Assembly: GCF_021502655.1 (NCBI RefSeq)
Contig: NZ_JAKFFT010000011.1
Location: 1-64,000 of the forward strand
From: Dyadobacter sp. CY347
GTDB taxonomy: Bacteria > Bacteroidota > Bacteroidia > Cytophagales > Spirosomataceae
Reading direction: 5' to 3'
Length of the DNA: 64,000 nt
This document shows positions 63,641 through 64,000 of the stretch, in pieces; position 1 is the first letter of the stretch; every line of letters begins with the position of its first letter. A model generated the notes under the pieces. That model did not search any database, had not been told where the DNA came from, and saw only the letters and a list, made by a program, of their open reading frames with translations. The position numbers were made by a program, and so were the translations under genes.

Positions 63641-64000
63641 ATGAAATACCGCATTACCGGCTTACTATTTGTTCTTGCCTTATTAAGCAACTCGCAGGCC
63701 TACTCACAGCGGTTCCTGATGGACCTGGTGGACACCACCAACCAGATGGGAAAAGGAATGTTGTCCATTTACGAGCGCTACAATCGCGTACGGATCAGCG
63801 GATATATTCAGCCACAATTCCAATACATTGCAAAGAAGGGTGCGGAAACATATGGCGGTGGTAATTTTTCGGCGCAGGCCAACAATCGCTTTATGCTTCG
63901 TCGGGGTCGGCTTCGTGTAGATTATGCGCATTTAAATGAGAAAAGCGAGCCGACTTCATACTTCGTTTTCCAGTTCGACGGGACTGAGCGCGGGGTGGCC
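63641..64000 (+). CDS. Phosphate-selective porin O/P-like protein (cut by window end)
   Basis: The first 120 codons of a gene that runs off the window. A signal peptide (about 1-23, AYSQ) is followed by a region (RISGYIQPQFQYIA, then FMLRRGRLRVDYA) typical of the OprO/OprP porin family, whose barrel carries anions such as phosphate or pyrophosphate across the outer membrane. The rest of the barrel is outside the window. The frame is absent from longer predictions only because it is incomplete. Confidence 0.8.
   Translation, partial: MKYRITGLLFVLALLSNSQAYSQRFLMDLVDTTNQMGKGMLSIYERYNRVRISGYIQPQFQYIAKKGAETYGGGNFSAQANNRFMLRRGRLRVDYAHLNEKSEPTSYFVFQFDGTERGVA

Overview
The window is a chromosomal segment of a Bacteroidota bacterium, most likely of the Cytophagales (a Dyadobacter/Spirosoma-type genome; the genus is my inference). 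Supporting signs are two SusC/SusD pairs, type IX secretion (T9SS) sorting domains, a short RpoD, a CCDC81-type HU/SPOR protein, menaquinone synthesis, almost no Shine-Dalgarno sites, and promoters of the Bacteroidota TTG / TAnnTTTG type.

Region 1 (1-19.7 kb, all genes on the minus strand) is an accessory nutrient-uptake and oxidation locus. From upstream to downstream it holds SusC2-SusD2; a DUF2231/PSCyt1/DUF1549/DUF1553 di-heme protein followed by a Tat-signal DUF1501 protein; SusC1-SusD1; a large exported beta-propeller/heme c dehydrogenase-like protein; and two tandem Tat-signal sugar isomerase-like (hydroxypyruvate isomerase family) proteins. All four transcription units with their own upstream region carry the same 42-nt arrangement: GACAGARCAGGATAGT, exactly 18 nt, then TAVTATTG. 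This looks like a dedicated promoter/operator that ties the pieces into one regulon. Together they suggest an exported, cytochrome-linked pathway for oxidising a sugar or sugar-like substrate after SusCD uptake. The substrate is unknown and no glycoside hydrolase or local regulator is present.

Region 2 (19.7-42.5 kb) is mostly housekeeping: a T9SS type B surface protein, an XRE regulator with its own candidate operator, dapD, gap, the operon tonB-like/folC/trmB, the envelope operon TPR protein/beta-barrel/HU-SPOR protein, a TPR lipoprotein, menD, rpoD, pnp, rpsO, an LptF/LptG permease coupled to a START-like protein, and tRNA-Met(CAU) with clear promoter and terminator.

Region 3 (42.6-64 kb) holds an ABC exporter; a 2OG-Fe(II) oxygenase coupled to an Ada-like zinc protein near a convergent AlkA-type glycosylase (possible alkylation repair group, with an ankyrin-PDZ gene between); holA, an ACP phosphodiesterase-like gene, slyD, dCMP deaminase, a DUF922 protease-like protein; the overlapping operon phoH / M43 protease / comEC; dnaB, rlmD, a second T9SS type B protein paralogous to the first, an Rrf2 regulator with a palindromic operator followed by a YwnB-like NAD(P)-binding protein, and the start of an OprO/OprP-type porin cut by the window end.

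Intergenic features include many hairpin terminators, two inverted arrays of the octamer ACTCATTC, a four-unit TTCGGCTCCGCTCAG tandem repeat with an inverted copy between dnaB and rlmD, and three very AT-rich gaps. I saw no integrase, transposase, CRISPR array or rRNA.
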